NCBI GenBank assembly: GCA_963768765.1
Contig: CAVYJK010000026.1
Coordinates: 1-64,000, forward strand
Direction: 5' to 3'
DNA: 64,000 nt
Origin: DASWLF01 sp963768765
GTDB lineage: Bacteria > Desulfobacterota > Desulfobaccia > Desulfobaccales > 0-14-0-80-60-11
Numbering within the stretch: the first letter of the stretch is position 1; every line of letters begins with the position of its first letter. The notes beneath the pieces were generated by a model that searched no databases, was not told the origin of the DNA, and saw nothing but the letters and a program-made list of their open reading frames with translations. Below are positions 1 to 8,376 of the stretch, one piece after another. The position numbers were made by a program, and so were the translations under genes.

Positions 1-14
1 AGTTTATCCAAAAA

Positions 15-575
15 ATGAAGCAGAACTCCAACATAAGGCCAGGCCAGCGAGGGCTTATCGTCGCGGTCTCCGTCAGCGACCGGAAAGGCGTCATGAAGCA
101 CAACGTGCCGGCGGCCCTGCTCCAGGTGGATCACGGCCTCATGGGCGACGCCCATGCCGAAGGTGGGCACCGCCAGGTGAGCCTGCTGGCCCAAGAGTCC
201 ATCGACAAGATGGTGGCCCTGGGAGCTAAGGTTTCCCCCGGGGATTTCGCCGAAAACCTCACCGTCCAGGGCGTGAGCGTGATGCACCTGCCGGTGGGGA
301 CGCGGCTCAAGGTGGGGCCCGAGGCGGAAATTATAGTCACCCAGATCGGCAAGGCCTGCCACAAGGGCTGCGCCATTAGGGAGCAGGTGGGGGACTGCGT
401 CATGCCCCGGGAAGGGATCTTCGCCCGGGTGCTGAAAGAGGGAGTGGTAAAGCCGGGGGACGTGATCGAGGTGGCCGATGTTCCGGGTGGGCATTCTGAC
501 GGTGAGCGACAAGGGGCACGCGGGCGAGCGGGAGGACACCGCCGGCCCCGAACTGGGCCGCCTGCTGGACCCTGA
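15..575 (+). CDS. MOSC domain protein, probably the N-terminal half of a MOSC-MogA fusion
   Basis: MOSC domains are sulfur-carrier modules related to the C-terminal domain of Mo-cofactor sulfurases. The first ~155 residues read as a complete compact MOSC domain: GLMGDAHAEG, QVSLLAQES, GDFAENLTVQG, and the cysteine-containing segment IGKACHKGC. From about base 478 the reading becomes Gly/Arg/Pro-rich and non-homologous, while MogA starts in the +1 frame at exactly that point. Fused MOSC-MogA proteins are common in related bacteria, so a one-base indel here is the simplest reading, although a 98-base overlap of two genes remains possible. Window starts just upstream; no clear ribosome site is visible. 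Confidence 0.8.
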   Translation: MKQNSNIRPGQRGLIVAVSVSDRKGVMKHNVPAALLQVDHGLMGDAHAEGGHRQVSLLAQESIDKMVALGAKVSPGDFAENLTVQGVSVMHLPVGTRLKVGPEAEIIVTQIGKACHKGCAIREQVGDCVMPREGIFARVLKEGVVKPGDVIEVADVPGGHSDGERQGARGRAGGHRRPRTGPPAGP

Positions 576-970
576 CTGCTTCAAAGTGGCGGCCTACCGG
601 GTGGTCCCCGACGAGCCCCAGGCCATCGTGGCCCAATTGGTGGCCTGGTGCGATGAGGCGCGCCTGGACCTGATCCTCACCACCGGGGGCACGGGGCTGA
701 GCCCCCGGGATCTCACCCCGGAGGCGACGCTCTCGGTGGCGGAGAGGCTGGTGCCCGGCATCCCGGAAGCCATGCGGGCCGCAGGGCTTACCCACACCCC
801 CCACGCCATGCTCTCCCGGGGGGTGGCGGCCATCCGGGGCGGCACCCTCATTATCAACCTGCCGGGGAGCCCCCGGGGCGCTCGCCGAAAACCTGGAGGC
901 CGTGGCGAAGGCCCTGCCCCACGCCCTGGAAAAACTCCGGGGCAGCCCGGCGGAGTGCGGCGCCCCGTAA
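478..970 (+). CDS. mog: Molybdopterin adenylyltransferase MogA (frameshifted near its C-terminus)
   Basis: MogA adenylylates molybdopterin before molybdenum insertion. Family motifs are clear: VGILTVSDKG at the start, the TTGGTGLSPRD substrate loop, TPEAT, and GTLIINLPGSPRGA. After SPRG (about base 875) the frame goes wrong. Restoring one G in the CCCCCGGGG run gives the expected ending ENLEAVAKALPHALEKL and a stop at 970. Without that base the frame reads on to 999 with a basic Arg/Lys/Pro-rich tail. The start codon lies inside the end of the MOSC frame, which supports an original fusion of the two. Function in Mo/W-cofactor synthesis is secure from the motifs. Confidence 0.85.
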
Positions 971-1004
971 AAGCAAAGAAGAACAAAGAAAACAGATAAA
1001 TTTT

Positions 1005-1035
1005 TTAGGGCAAGGGGTAAAGCCCCTTGCCCTAA
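1005..1035 (+). terminator. Rho-independent terminator after mog
   Basis: Perfect 13-base inverted arms (TTAGGGCAAGGGG and its complement) around a 5-base loop, followed by AGTTTTCTT on the plus strand. It lies 35 bases after the restored mog stop. Confidence 0.75.
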
Positions 1036-1109
1036 AGTTTTCTTGGGGGGAGGGCCAGGGACTTCGCCCCTGCCCTCCCCCCAAACCCCCCTCCCAACCC
1101 GCTTAAGGA

Positions 1110-1148
1110 GCCTGGGAAGGCGGGGCCATCGGCCCCGACTTCCCAGGC
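1110..1148. terminator. Strong hairpin between convergent genes
   Basis: Long inverted repeat GCCTGGGAAG-GGGGCC / GGCCCC-CTTCCCAGGC with a three-base loop, between the plus-strand mog and the minus-strand gene ending at 1164. Probably terminates the latter. No strong T-run on either side. Confidence 0.55.
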
Positions 1149-1163
1149 TAATTACCCAGAAAC

Positions 1164-1541
1164 CTACGGCACCTCGGGGGTCTCTTCCACGCCGCCGGGC
1201 TGCTCGGGAGTGGGGATGACGCAGGAGGTGCGAATCCGCTCCCGGATGGCCGCGATGGCCAGGTAATTTTTATCTTTCTGCTCCTTCAAGTCCTTGGCCC
1301 TTTGCACCGCCTGGCTCACTTCCGGGGCCACCAGAGGATTGGCCTCGCCCCGCTCCAGGGCCTGGAAGGTTTGGTCGCCCAGGTGCCGCATGGCCTTGTT
1401 GAGCTTTTGCTGCTGCCAGCAGGCCAGGGTGTAGCGGCCCAGGATCTTGGCCCGGCGGGCGGAATTGACGGCAAAGGTCCAGGTGTTGCACCAGGTGCTT
1501 TTGAGTCCTCTCACTGCCTTATCTTTGACTTCTGCGCTCAT
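1164..1541 (-). CDS. Small cytoplasmic helical protein of unknown function
   Basis: 125 residues from the ATG at 1541, chosen because a strong GAAGGAGGAG ribosome site lies just upstream; the longer open frame to 1742 is low-complexity leader. The protein is predicted soluble and helical, rich in Ala/Gln/Lys, with no signal peptide or membrane segment, and ends in a Pro/Glu-rich tail. Two cysteines and three tryptophans sit in the N-terminal 50 residues. I do not recognise a family. It is monocistronic, convergent with mog. Confidence 0.6.
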   Translation of the reverse strand: MSAEVKDKAVRGLKSTWCNTWTFAVNSARRAKILGRYTLACWQQQKLNKAMRHLGDQTFQALERGEANPLVAPEVSQAVQRAKDLKEQKDKNYLAIAAIRERIRTSCVIPTPEQPGGVEETPEVP

Positions 1542-1930
1542 AAGCTCCTCCTTCAGGCTGAGGACCGGCAAGGCGAGGGGTCCCGCCGGCCGCCGGGGTC
1601 TCATCCCCTTGGTGCTAGTAATATAGGAATCCCAAGTCGGGTGCGCAATCCGGGGGAAGGAAATTCCAGCCGGGGGGAGAATCCTCGCTAAGGGCAGTCG
1701 CCGGTGCGCCGGGGCCTCATAGCAGGTGCCAGAAGAACGCACTCATGGGCGCGACCAAACCGGGCAGGCGCCAAAAGTCTTTTTCCGGTGGGGCGGCTGT
1801 TCCTGGCGGCCTAAAAATCTTCCCTAGAAAAAGGGAATTTTCATCAGTAGGGTCCGGTATGAAAATGGCGCTGGCCGCCAGGGCCATTGCCTCATGAACT
1901 CAACATGCTGGATATTGAAGGAATTATGAA

Positions 1931-1953
1931 GGTGGGCCGTGCCCACCCTACAT
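1931..1953 (+). repeat. REP-like palindrome, copy 1
   Basis: GGTGGGC-CGT-GCCCACC followed by CTACAT. Same architecture (GC-rich stem, tiny loop, trailing CTACA) as the copies at 2039, 2759, 24989 and 63313. Confidence 0.5.
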
Positions 1954-2038
1954 GTCTGGACATGATGTCCCTGGAATACCGGGATATCCCGTCTCAATTA
2001 AATAAATCTTTAGTGGCACAGGCTTCCAGCCGGTGGGG

Positions 2039-2063
2039 CGCAGGCTAAAGCCTGCGGCTACAT
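2039..2063 (+). repeat. REP-like palindrome, copy 2
   Basis: CGCAGGC-TAAA-GCCTGCG followed by GCTACAT. A near-identical core (CAGGCTGAAGCCTG then CGGCCACAT) recurs at 15317-15345. Confidence 0.5.
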
Positions 2064-2162
2064 TCTTGCGTGGTAGCGGCCTATCGCCGAGCGCCAAATC
2101 CCTGCCGGACACCAATGAATTTTCATATAAAAAAGCGAGAGCAACGGGAAATTCCTCTGACC

Positions 2163-2626
2163 TCAGCCATCGTTATCTTCCAGCTTTTCCAGTAAGGTCT
2201 TGGCGATGCCTCGTAAATGGCTGCCGGGCCAGAAGAGGCGGCGGCAGCGGGGGCACTCATAAAACTGGCTCTGGTGGTGGAAGACGTGTTCGGGGACGCG
2301 GCCCCGGACCTGGTCCCGGTCCACCACGGCCAGGGGTTCGTTGCAGCGGCTGCAGCGGCTCAAGGGCTTGAGCCGACGCCGGGAAATCTTGAGGAGGGCG
2401 AAGACTTCCTCCAGCTGCTCCTGGGGGCCGGCCGCGGCCAGGACCAGGACGTCGGGCCGGCCCGGCTCTTTCAGAGGCTGCTGCCGCGTCAGGATGAAGG
2501 TGTGGGGCTGCGGCGGCGGCAGGGCACCGGGGGCGCGGGGGGGAGGCGGCGCACCTGCGCGTCGAACCCGCAGAACCGCAGCCATTTGGCCAGGCCGCCC
2601 AGCGGCAAGTCAACCAGGAATTTCAT
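2163..2626 (-). CDS. Mut7-C RNase-domain protein (frameshifted in a C run)
   Basis: Mut7-C (PF01927, DUF82) proteins pair a PIN-like N-terminal part with a zinc-ribbon-like C-terminus. The C-terminal half shows CSRCNEPL, then FYECPRCRRLFWPGSHLRG, the family's paired CxxC and W-GSH signature. The N-terminus MKFLVDLPLGGLAKWLRFCG starts at the ATG at 2626 in another frame. The two halves join if one C is added to the seven-C run near 2535-2541. A shorter annotation starting at 2585 in the downstream frame would lose the catalytic N-terminus. Stand-alone gene on the minus strand. Confidence 0.75.
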
Positions 2627-2918
2627 GGCATCCACATGCCTGAGGTTCGGGGCCAGGAGAAGGTGAGACTTCGGTTCACCCCTACCCTGATCCTCCCCTC
2701 TCCGGGGAGAAGAAAAGAATCGACTTATTTGGTCAGTGACCTTGATGCCGGCCCTGGTTAGGGCGGGTTTAAAACCCGCCCCTACAATGCGGAAATCTGT
2801 TTTTTATTCCGAGGACTACCACCTAAATACCCAAGAACCTGGCCCCGATCCTAAATTTAGAACCCAGAACTCAAAACTAAAAACCGAAAACCAAAAACCA
2901 AAAACGGAAAACTATCCT
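2627..2918. other. Intergenic region with palindrome and A-rich low-complexity tract
   Basis: Holds the palindrome at 2759-2786 and, at about 2863-2915, a run of units resembling AAAACCAAAAACC/GAAAACC. No gene supported. Confidence 0.5.
2759..2786 (+). repeat. REP-like palindrome, copy 3
   Basis: TAGGGCGGGTTT / AAAACCCGCCC followed by CTACA: nearly perfect inverted repeat of the dispersed family. Confidence 0.55.
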
Positions 2919-3707
2919 TTACGGCGCCAGGGGGACCACGGTCACCCCGGGAGACGGTGTAAGCACCAGGTCCGAAGGGTTCAGGGGCGGATTGAGAATC
3001 AGCTCGGTGTAGGCCAGGCGGAGTTCGATCTTGGGGGCGGTGGTCTTGAGTATGAGTTTTCCCGGTAGGTCCGGGACCAGGCCGCCAAAATCAGCGAGCT
3101 GGGCCGTGAACCGGGGCTCCGGGGCGCCTCCGTACCAGACTTCCTCTTCAGGGTAGAGCCCCTGGGCCGTCACCCCCAGCCTTTCCTGGACCCCGTCGGC
3201 CCCACCCCACTCCATCAGGTACTGGGCCTTGGCCGGGTCATATTCGAAACGGGGCGGCGTCCCGCGGCTCAGAGGCAGCTCCCCCACCAGCAGGCGCAGC
3301 GCCTGGGGCAAGGTGACCGTGGGGGGGATGAAGGCCACCAGGTTCCGGGGAGTGGCCGGACCACAAAAGAGTTTCCCCTCCCGGGGTGACAGCACCTGCA
3401 CCTGGGAGCCGTCGGTGGCAAAGCTCAGGATGGTGCGGCCGAAAAAATCCAGGATGTCCACCCGCAGGGTGGCGGGGAGAACGCCTTTAAGGAGAGCGGT
3501 GCCGGCGTAATTCTGCCGGGGTGACAGAAAGGTGATGCGGCCTTTGGCCTGAAAAGACTGGATATGGCGGTACCGGGACTGGAGCCGGGAGAGGAGCTCT
3601 TCCGGGGTACCCACCGCGGTGGGGGGCGGCGCCGGCGGCAGGGCCCGGCACCCGGCCAGAAGCAGCAAGGACAGGATTACCAGCCAGGCCGGGCTCCAGC
3701 GGCTCAA
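2919..3707 (-). CDS. Outer-membrane lipoprotein, LolB/DUF4292-like
   Basis: 262 residues. Signal peptide with lipobox LLLLAGC (mature Cys about residue 20). The body starts with a helix and runs into beta strands: SFQAKGRITFLSPRQNYAGTA, ATLRVDILDFFGRTILSFATDG, and a final VPDLPGKLILK segment. This is the pattern of LolB/DUF4292 lipid-binding lipoproteins that help assemble the outer membrane. Start overlaps the stop of the upstream TPR lipoprotein gene by four bases, so the two are translated together. The precise subfamily is inferred from fold-level pattern, not from a diagnostic motif. Confidence 0.65.
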   Translation of the reverse strand: MSRWSPAWLVILSLLLLAGCRALPPAPPPTAVGTPEELLSRLQSRYRHIQSFQAKGRITFLSPRQNYAGTALLKGVLPATLRVDILDFFGRTILSFATDGSQVQVLSPREGKLFCGPATPRNLVAFIPPTVTLPQALRLLVGELPLSRGTPPRFEYDPAKAQYLMEWGGADGVQERLGVTAQGLYPEEEVWYGGAPEPRFTAQLADFGGLVPDLPGKLILKTTAPKIELRLAYTELILNPPLNPSDLVLTPSPGVTVVPLAP

Positions 3708-5464
3708 ATTCCCGGCCCCTTAAGCAGTAGTTCCAACTTTTTGATCTTCTTGCGCAGTTCGTTGGTGTTGGCGTTTTCCAGGCCCTCGGCCTTGCGGTAG
3801 AGCTTCAGGGCGTCTCGGTAACGCTTCTGCTGGAAATAGGCGTCCCCCAGGTGCTCCGCCACCGTGCCGTCCTGGGACATGATCTTGTGGGCCCGCTCCA
3901 GCTCGGCCACGGCCTTGTCGTACTGCCCTTTCTTATAAAAGACCCAGCCCAGGCTATCGATGATATGGCCGCTTTCAGGCTTGCTGCGCAGCGCCGCTTT
4001 GATCAAATTCTCCGCCTCGTCCAGGTGGGTGCCGGCCTCGGCATAGGTATAACCCAGGAAATTTTGAGCATCGGCATTGTCCGGGTCCAGATCCAGAACT
4101 TTCTTAATACTCTTGATGGACTCTTCCCGGTTGTTGGTTTTCTCAAAGAGCACCGCCAGACGGAAGTAAATTTCCGCCGGCCGGTCCACCTTGGGGAGCC
4201 CCTCCTGCAGGGCCTTGATGGCCCGGTCCCAGAGGTTCTCCTCCTCAAAGAAATACGACTCGGTGAGGTAGATCTCCTCACGGTTGGGCGCCAATTGCTG
4301 CAGATCCTCCAGGACGCGCCGGGCCTGGTCCTTTTCCCCCAGTTGGAAGTAGAGGTAAGCCAGGCGCAGGCGGGCCGGGATGAATTGCTCGGAAGCGCGG
4401 TCCACCAGGCGGTACTCCCGGGCCGCCGCCTTCAGGTCCCCCTTCTCTTCCAGGGCCATGGCGATGTAGTAGCGGGCCCGGTCCTGGTAGCGGGGGTTCG
4501 TCAGCAGGGGCCGCAACTCTTTGATGGCGTCTTCGGCCAGCTTCTGCTCCAGGCAGATAAGGCCGATGTTGAACTGGGCCGCGGCATCGTTCTTTTCCAG
4601 TTTCTTGACTTGCCGGAAGGCCTTTTGGGCATCCCCGTAACGGTTCAGGATCAGGTAGATGCGGCCGATATTGGCCCAGGCCCGGGCATTGTTGGGTTGG
4701 AGGCGCAGGACCCGGCGATACGTGCCGATGGCCCGGTTATACTGCTTTTCCCGTTCCAGGGCCACGGCCAGGTCGAAAATGGCCGGGACAAACTTGGGTT
4801 CCATGGACAGGACCCGGTTAAACTCTTTTTTGGCCTCGGCTATCCTGTCGATTTCCATGTAGAAGCGGCCCAGATAATAGTAGCCCACCGTGGATTGGGG
4901 CTCCAGGCGCAGGATTTCCTGGATGGTGCGGATGGCCTTGGGATAGCGGCGCTGCTGGGCGTACAGGGTGGCCAGGAACAACCGGGCCTCCCGGTTGTCC
5001 GGGTCCAAAACCAGGATGCGTTCGTATTCCTGGATGGCATCCTCCAGCTGGTTCAGCCCTACGTGGAGCCCGGCCAGCAGGAAATAGGCGTCCTGCATCT
5101 TGGGATCCAGCTTTAAGGCCTTCTCCACGTGGGCCAGGGCTTTCTTCACCTCCCCCTGGCGCTGGTAGAGCATGGCCACCTCCAGTTCCACGGTGGCGGA
5201 GTCGGGATCTTCCTGCAGGGCCGCCTCATACTCCTGAATCGCCCCGGCGGTGTCATCGGCCAGGAGGAGGTATTGGGCCTTCAGATAATGGTAATAGGCC
5301 AGACTCCTGGGGGTCTCCGAGACCTCTGCCACCGGAAATTCCCCCCGGGGCGGCCACCCCAGGGAGACGCATCCCGTCAGCAGCGGAGGCAGAAGGAGGC
5401 CCAGGCCCAAAAGGAAAAGGAGGACTTGGCAGCGGGGTCTCAAACGCTTACAAAGGTTCGACAT
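3704..5464 (-). CDS. TPR-repeat lipoprotein
   Basis: 586 residues from the ATG at 5464; the longer open frame to 5548 lacks a signal peptide at its start. The N-terminus has a hydrophobic segment and lipobox LLTGC, predicting an outer-membrane lipoprotein. The rest is about 14 tandem tetratricopeptide repeats (for example AIQEYEAALQEDPDSATVELE, ALAHVEKALKLDPKMQDAYF, ending AVAELERAHKIMSQDG), followed by a lysine-rich helix. Such proteins scaffold envelope or export complexes. Coupled to the downstream LolB-like lipoprotein by a four-base overlap; the partner suggests an envelope role. Confidence 0.85.
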   Translation of the reverse strand: MSNLCKRLRPRCQVLLFLLGLGLLLPPLLTGCVSLGWPPRGEFPVAEVSETPRSLAYYHYLKAQYLLLADDTAGAIQEYEAALQEDPDSATVELEVAMLYQRQGEVKKALAHVEKALKLDPKMQDAYFLLAGLHVGLNQLEDAIQEYERILVLDPDNREARLFLATLYAQQRRYPKAIRTIQEILRLEPQSTVGYYYLGRFYMEIDRIAEAKKEFNRVLSMEPKFVPAIFDLAVALEREKQYNRAIGTYRRVLRLQPNNARAWANIGRIYLILNRYGDAQKAFRQVKKLEKNDAAAQFNIGLICLEQKLAEDAIKELRPLLTNPRYQDRARYYIAMALEEKGDLKAAAREYRLVDRASEQFIPARLRLAYLYFQLGEKDQARRVLEDLQQLAPNREEIYLTESYFFEEENLWDRAIKALQEGLPKVDRPAEIYFRLAVLFEKTNNREESIKSIKKVLDLDPDNADAQNFLGYTYAEAGTHLDEAENLIKAALRSKPESGHIIDSLGWVFYKKGQYDKAVAELERAHKIMSQDGTVAEHLGDAYFQQKRYRDALKLYRKAEGLENANTNELRKKIKKLELLLKGPGI

Positions 5465-5514
5465 CGCGATTCTAACAGGGCCAGATATCATGGAAGGTCC
5501 GGCCTGGGGCAAAC

Positions 5515-6495
5515 TCAGTCGCCCACAGGGGTCCGGTAATCCTCCCAATCGGCAATTTCGCTCTTTAAAAATTGACGCAGCTTTTTGATCAAACGGTCTT
5601 CGATCTGGCGCACCCGCTCCCGGGAGATGTGGTGGCGGGCGCCGATCTCTTGCAGAGTCAGGGGCTTTTCCGCCAGCAAGCGCAGATCCAGGATATCCAT
5701 TTCTTTGTCATTCAATTCCCGGCGGAACTCCTCCAGCTTCTGGCGGAACATGTCCTTGAGTTCGGCCCGGGCCAGGATCTCCTCCACCTGGGGCTCCAGG
5801 GAAGGCAAAAAATTCTTGTGGTACTCGTCGGAGCCCTCTTTCAAGGGCGCGTCCAGGGAGAGCTCCCAGCCCCCCAGTCGCTGGTCCATTTCAATGACCT
5901 CCTCCTCTCGGACATTGAGGGATTCGGCCAGCAACTTGGGGCCCGGTTCGAACCCCAGGGCCCGCAGCTTTTCCTTCTCCCGCTTCAGGTTGTAAAAGAG
6001 CTTCCGCTGGGACTGGGTGGTGCCGATCTTCACCAGCTTCCAATTGTCCATGATGAACTTGAGGATGTAGGCCTTGATCCAGAAGGAGGCATAGTAGGAG
6101 AGCTTGATGCCCCGGTAGGGGTCGAACTTTCTAATGGCGTGCATCAGGCCGATATTGCCTTCCTGGATCAGGTCCAGCAGGTTCTTCATCCAGTACTTCT
6201 GGAACTCCAGGGCGATCTTGATGACCAGGCGCAGATTGCTGGTGATGAGGTGGGAGCCGGCCTCCCGGTCCCCGGTCTCGTGGAAGTGGCTGGTCAGGGA
6301 TTTCTCTTCTTCCGGGGTCAGCAGGGCGAAGCGGTTGGCCTCCCGGATGTAGCGCTGCACCAGGTCGAGGTCCGAGGGCGCCGGAAGAGTGGTCTCCTCC
6401 TCCTTTTCCTCTTCGATGGCCTCGACTTCCGGCTCCAGGATTTCCGGCAACTCTTCCGGATAATCTTGATTTTGCCGATTGTAGTGGTCGTTCAC
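5515..6495 (-). CDS. rpoH: RNA polymerase sigma-32 factor
   Basis: Heat-shock sigma factor, 326 residues. After an acidic N-terminal extension (about 40 residues, EPEVEAIEEEKEEE) come region 1.2/2 (RFALLTPEEEKSL, QEGNIGLMHAIRKFDPYRGIK, SYYASFWIKAYI), the RpoH box QSQRKLFYNL that distinguishes RpoH from other sigma-70 proteins, and region 4.2 with the helix-turn-helix LTLQEIGARHHISRERVRQIE. The acidic N-terminal leader is longer than in E. coli RpoH. The TPR lipoprotein gene starts 51 bases past this stop, so read-through is likely. Confidence 0.93.
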   Translation of the reverse strand: MNDHYNRQNQDYPEELPEILEPEVEAIEEEKEEETTLPAPSDLDLVQRYIREANRFALLTPEEEKSLTSHFHETGDREAGSHLITSNLRLVIKIALEFQKYWMKNLLDLIQEGNIGLMHAIRKFDPYRGIKLSYYASFWIKAYILKFIMDNWKLVKIGTTQSQRKLFYNLKREKEKLRALGFEPGPKLLAESLNVREEEVIEMDQRLGGWELSLDAPLKEGSDEYHKNFLPSLEPQVEEILARAELKDMFRQKLEEFRRELNDKEMDILDLRLLAEKPLTLQEIGARHHISRERVRQIEDRLIKKLRQFLKSEIADWEDYRTPVGD

Positions 6496-6524
6496 CTTTG
6501 ACCTTCCTGGCCGAAGTTGCGGCG

Positions 6525-7304
6525 CTACCAGGCGAGGCGCACCGCAATGCCGCGCTCATCAAGGTATTCTTTGATCTGCGCTATGGTGTATGTGCCGTAG
6601 TGGACCATGGAGGCAATGAGGGCGGCGTCGGCTCGCCCCTGGGTGAGAACCTGGTAAAGGTGCTCGGGGGTGCCGGCCCCGCCCGAGGCGATGACCGGGA
6701 TGGACACGGCTTGGGAGATCATCTTGGTCAAAGTCAGCTCGTAGCCTGCCTGGGTGCCGTCGGCATCAATGGAATTGAGGCAAATCTCCCCGGCCCCCAG
6801 GCGCTCCCCTTCTTTAGCCCACCAGAGGGCGTCGATTCCCATGGGGGTGCGGCCCCCGTGGATCACCATCTCGTAGCCCGAGGGGGTGGCCTTGCTGGGG
6901 GTGACCTTCTTGACGTCCATTCCCAGGACGATGCACTGGCTGCCGAAGGCCCGGGCCCCCTCGGTGATGAGCCCGGGGTTTTCGATGGCCGCGGTGTTGA
7001 CGCTCACCTTTTCGGCCCCGGCCAGGAGCACGGCGCGCATGTCCGCCAGATTGCGGATGCCGCCGCCCACGGAAAAGGGGATGAAGATGGCCGCGGCCAC
7101 CCGGCGCACCACGTCGATCATGATGTCCCGCCGGTCGCTGGAGGCGGTGATGTCGTAGAACACCAGTTCATCGGCCCCGGACTCGTAGTAGAGCCGGGCC
7201 ATGGCCGCCGGGTCGCCGATGTCCACGTTGTTTAAAAACTTGATGCCCTTGGTGGTGCGGCCGTCCCGGACGTCCAGGCAGGGGATGATCCTTTTACTCA
7301 GCAT
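6525..7304 (-). CDS. hisF: Imidazole glycerol phosphate synthase, cyclase subunit HisF
   Basis: HisF converts PRFAR plus ammonia from HisH to imidazole glycerol phosphate and AICAR. It is a (beta/alpha)8 barrel of the expected 259 residues. The catalytic aspartates lie in IIPCLDVRDGR and CLNSIDADGTQ; phosphate-binding glycines are in FSVGGGIRN and IASGGAGTPEH. Start is the ATG at 7304 (MLSKRIIPCLDV), inside the last codons of hisH; the longer frame to 7520 is out-of-phase hisH. The N-terminal TTKGIKFLNNVDIGDP variant occurs in HisF of many Desulfobacterota. No other his genes are nearby. Confidence 0.95.
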   Translation of the reverse strand: MLSKRIIPCLDVRDGRTTKGIKFLNNVDIGDPAAMARLYYESGADELVFYDITASSDRRDIMIDVVRRVAAAIFIPFSVGGGIRNLADMRAVLLAGAEKVSVNTAAIENPGLITEGARAFGSQCIVLGMDVKKVTPSKATPSGYEMVIHGGRTPMGIDALWWAKEGERLGAGEICLNSIDADGTQAGYELTLTKMISQAVSIPVIASGGAGTPEHLYQVLTQGRADAALIASMVHYGTYTIAQIKEYLDERGIAVRLAW

Positions 7305-7914
7305 GGGAGGCGTCCCAGGCCAGGAAGTTTTCCAGGATAGTAAGGCCGTAGCGGCCGCTTTTCTCCGGGTGAAACTGGGTGGCCACCAGGTTGCGCCACC
7401 CCAGGGCGCTGGTAAACTCGCCCCCGTGCTCCGTGACCCCCAGCACCATGGCTTGCTCCGCCGGCTCCGGGTAGTAGCTGTGGACAAAATAGTATTCCGC
7501 GGCCTCCGGCAGTCCGTCAAACACGGGGTGGGGCTTGAGAAAGCGGACCTTATTCCATCCCATGTGGGGGATCTTCAGGTCCGGGGCTCGGGGCAGGGCC
7601 CGGGTCCGTCCCGGGAGCAAACCCAGGCAAGGGGTGTCGTTCTCCTCGCTGTAATCCAGGATGATTTGCGCCCCCAGACAAATCCCCAGGATGGGAATCC
7701 CCCGCTTAAAAGACTCCTGCAAGGCCTGATCCAGACCCAGTTCCTTGAGCGTGGCCATGGCCTTGCCGGCTGCTCCCACCCCAGGAAAAATTACCCGGGA
7801 AGCCCCGGCCACCACCGCCGGATCCTGGGTTACCGCGGCTTCCACCCCCAAAGCCTTGAGGGACCGCACTACGCTGGTGAGATTGCCAGCTTCATAATCG
7901 ATAATTATGATCAC
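7294..7914 (-). CDS. hisH: Imidazole glycerol phosphate synthase, glutaminase subunit HisH
   Basis: Class I glutamine amidotransferase of 206 residues that feeds ammonia to HisF. Catalytic Cys is in GIPILGICLGAQIIL; the His/Glu pair is in TQFHPEKSGRYG; the oxyanion and early motifs IIDYEAGNL and GVGAAGKAM are present. hisF starts 11 bases before this stop, the tight coupling usual for the heterodimer. The pair is separated from any larger histidine operon. Confidence 0.95.
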   Translation of the reverse strand: MIIIIDYEAGNLTSVVRSLKALGVEAAVTQDPAVVAGASRVIFPGVGAAGKAMATLKELGLDQALQESFKRGIPILGICLGAQIILDYSEENDTPCLGLLPGRTRALPRAPDLKIPHMGWNKVRFLKPHPVFDGLPEAAEYYFVHSYYPEPAEQAMVLGVTEHGGEFTSALGWRNLVATQFHPEKSGRYGLTILENFLAWDASHAE

Positions 7915-8376
7915 AGCCCTTGAAAATCTAGCGGATAATCTGAGAACTATTAAAATTTAACAATAGCAGAGCTTCCAGTCAATCAATATGATTATCCCCC
8001 CTAGGGATTGTCATCTGCCCTGCTGATAAATTTTCGATTTTCCTCCCGTTCCCTGAGGCCGGGATTTAATTCCCTTGACATTAGGCCGACAGCCTCCGTA
8101 AAATTGGGAAAAATTTCCGGGTCCTGTGGGGGGCGGCGCTCATCTCGACTATTCCAGCCATAAGATCGTCCTGGGCGTAGCTTGCCATTTTTAAGCCCCC
8201 TGGATTTATGGTATAGCACCGAAAGGCGGCCCGGGGCCGCCTTTATTTACGTCTAAAGGCACCTTAGCAGGTGATGCGGCCCCGGGTTGAGGCCGGCATG
8301 GAAGGGTTTGACTCACATGGATTTGCCTGGCCGAGTGTGTTATCTTAGTACGCAATCTCTTCAATGATTGCCGACT
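7915..8376. other. Intergenic region between divergent hisH and nnr
   Basis: About 460 bases. Includes an AT-rich stretch next to hisH (7925-7995) that probably holds its promoter, and the hairpin at 8221-8245. An open frame at 8001-8219 (minus) has no ribosome site and a composition unlike neighbours; I do not call it. Confidence 0.4.
8221..8245. terminator. Symmetric GC hairpin with flanking A and T
   Basis: GAAAGGCGGC-CCGG-GGCCGCCTTTA: stem GGCGGCC/GGCCGCC flanked by AAA and TTT, readable as a terminator on either strand. No clear upstream gene on the plus strand, so its role is uncertain. Confidence 0.4.

Larger units (their letters stand above)
1542..2162. other. Long intergenic region with REP-like palindromes
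   Basis: About 620 bases without a supported gene. Contains two short palindromes followed by CTACAT (1931-1953 and 2039-2063) that belong to the dispersed family listed separately. I see no RNA gene. Confidence 0.5.

Noticed and set aside
3851..5116. 421-residue plus-strand open frame opposite the TPR lipoprotein
   Set aside because: Antisense shadow of repeated TPR codons; the minus strand has clear TPR repeats, signal peptide and ribosome site.
5572..6501. 309-residue plus-strand open frame opposite rpoH
   Set aside because: Gln/Leu/Gly-rich shadow of the sigma factor gene, with no homology pattern.
8001..8219. 72-residue minus-strand open frame
   Set aside because: No ribosome site, unlike-neighbour composition, no motif; treated as intergenic.
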